Origin: Methylocystis sp. H62
Lineage (GTDB): Bacteria; Pseudomonadota; Alphaproteobacteria; Rhizobiales; Beijerinckiaceae
NCBI RefSeq assembly: GCF_015709515.1
Contig: NZ_JADNQZ010000043.1
Location: forward strand, 1-64,000
Direction of reading: 5' to 3'
DNA: 64,000 nucleotides
Part shown: in pieces, positions 63,251 through 64,000 of the stretch
Numbering within the stretch: the stretch's first letter is position 1
Layout: each line of letters begins with the position of its first letter
Notes under the pieces: model-generated
What the model was told of the DNA's origin: nothing
Seen by the model: only the letters and a program-made list of their open reading frames with translations
Databases searched by the model: none
Translations under genes and position numbers: made by a program

Positions 63251-63996
63251 CAGGCGTCAACAAGGGGATCATCATTCTTGGAGCCGCCTCCGCCATTGCC
63301 GAGGCAGCGGCGCGAATTTGGGCGGCGCAGGGCGCGCGCTTCGTCCTTGTCGCGCGAGATCCGCGCCGTCTCGATGTGATCGCCTCAGACTTGAAAACGC
63401 GCGGCGCGGTGGAGGTCGCCGCGGTCGCCCTCGATTGCTCCAAACTGAACGCTGACGTCGAATTGGATGCGATGGTCAAGAAGCTGGGCGGACTCGACAT
63501 CATGTTGTTGGCCTATGGGACGCTCGGCGAGCAAAAACGCCTCGAAGCCGATCCAGACGCAGTTCGCGAACTTATTCAGACCGATTTCGCCAGCGCCGTC
63601 GCCTGGTGCCTGGCGGCAAGCGCCGTCCTGGAACGGCAACGGTCTGGCGCGTTGCTCGTGATCGGATCGGTGGCGGGCGATCGCGGGCGGCGATCGAATT
63701 TTATTTACGGCGCTTGTAAGGGCGGCTTGGCCCGCCTCGTTGAGGGAATAGCGCATAAGCTCGCTCCGATTGGCGCTCGTGCGGTCATCGTCAAGCCGGG
63801 GTTTATCAAAACGCCCATGACCGCCGCTTTCGAAAAGAGAGGCCTGCTCTGGGCGAAACCGGAAGCGGTGGCGCGGGTTATAGTCAAGGCGGCAGAACGC
63901 GGCGGCCCCGTCGTTTACGCGCCGGCCTTCTGGCGTTGGATCATGCTGCTGATCCGCCATCTTCCGACTTTCATCTTCAACAAGCTCGACATTTGA
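63247..63996 (+). CDS. DprE2-like short-chain reductase
   Basis: 249 residues of a classical SDR. The cofactor motif is GAASAIAEAAARIWAAQGAR. The catalytic Tyr and Lys are in FIYGACKGGLARLVEG. The VKPGFIKTPMTAAF segment follows. DprE2 reduces decaprenylphosphoryl-2-keto-ribose to the arabinose form, the donor for D-arabinan. It overlaps the dprE1-like gene by four bases, matching the dprE1-dprE2 pairing of mycobacteria. The window ends 4 bp after its stop. Confidence 0.85.
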   Translation: MTGVNKGIIILGAASAIAEAAARIWAAQGARFVLVARDPRRLDVIASDLKTRGAVEVAAVALDCSKLNADVELDAMVKKLGGLDIMLLAYGTLGEQKRLEADPDAVRELIQTDFASAVAWCLAASAVLERQRSGALLVIGSVAGDRGRRSNFIYGACKGGLARLVEGIAHKLAPIGARAVIVKPGFIKTPMTAAFEKRGLLWAKPEAVARVIVKAAERGGPVVYAPAFWRWIMLLIRHLPTFIFNKLDI

Positions 63997-64000
63997 GGGC

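Overview
The window looks like part of a repABC plasmid or chromid of an alphaproteobacterium, most probably a Hyphomicrobiales member (methylotroph or rhizobium-like). The basis is a complete RepA-RepB-RepC operon with GTT-N4-GC-N4-AAC centromere sites, a high-GC backbone, and a plasmid ScpB / DUF1403 / tyrosine recombinase group. The species cannot be named from sequence alone.

Layout. (1) 1-7745, plasmid maintenance: partial scpB, a DUF1403 gene and a divergent tyrosine recombinase flanking a 29-bp inverted repeat, a DUF433/DUF5615 toxin-antitoxin pair, then repCBA (minus strand) with a predicted antisense RNA and two perfect 16-bp parS palindromes. (2) 7746-11419, decayed DNA: a frameshifted unknown ORF, a fic relic, and an IS256-family transposase relic interrupted by an IS5-family element. 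(3) 11420-27558, first part of a large exopolysaccharide locus: outer-membrane export lipoprotein, Wzc-type kinase, J-domain-like protein, a secreted Cys-repeat protein, O-antigen ligase/polymerase, NusG-like antiterminator, a ruined rmlB-rmlA pair, a methyltransferase, UDP-sugar dehydrogenase and epimerase (TviB/TviC type), and a flippase. (4) 27686-42459, a transposon graveyard (IS701, IS5, IS630, IS3, IS30, IS1380, IS256, IS110 and IS481 families) with AT-rich glycosyltransferase and methyltransferase genes between the insertions. (5) 42528-52457, second EPS part: a beta-propeller sugar protein, five glycosyltransferases, AsnB and an EpsG-like polymerase. (6) 52454-53729, a second tyrosine recombinase with a divergent XRE regulator. 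(7) 54261-58546, a lasso-peptide-type RiPP cluster: precursor, hairpin, PqqD-like recognition protein (B1), HPr-kinase-like protein, transglutaminase-like protease (B2) and asparagine-synthetase-like cyclase (C). (8) 58790-63996, a polytopic membrane protein and a three-gene set matching decaprenylphosphoryl-D-arabinose synthesis (HAD-UbiA fusion, DprE1-like, DprE2-like).

How the genes fit together. The EPS genes give nucleotide sugars (TviB/TviC), lipid-linked unit assembly (glycosyltransferases), flipping (Wzx), polymerisation (ligase-like and EpsG-like) and export with length control (OPX plus Wzc). The terminal HAD-UbiA/DprE1/DprE2 trio would add polyprenyl-phosphoarabinose as a further sugar donor. 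The lasso-type cluster is the most unusual part. Its precursor has the YxxPxLxxxG leader but an ambiguous core start and two core cysteines, it carries a kinase gene, and no dedicated exporter or isopeptidase is visible. The dense IS content, two recombinases, rml relics and an AT-rich glycosyltransferase island point to repeated remodelling of a surface-polysaccharide locus.
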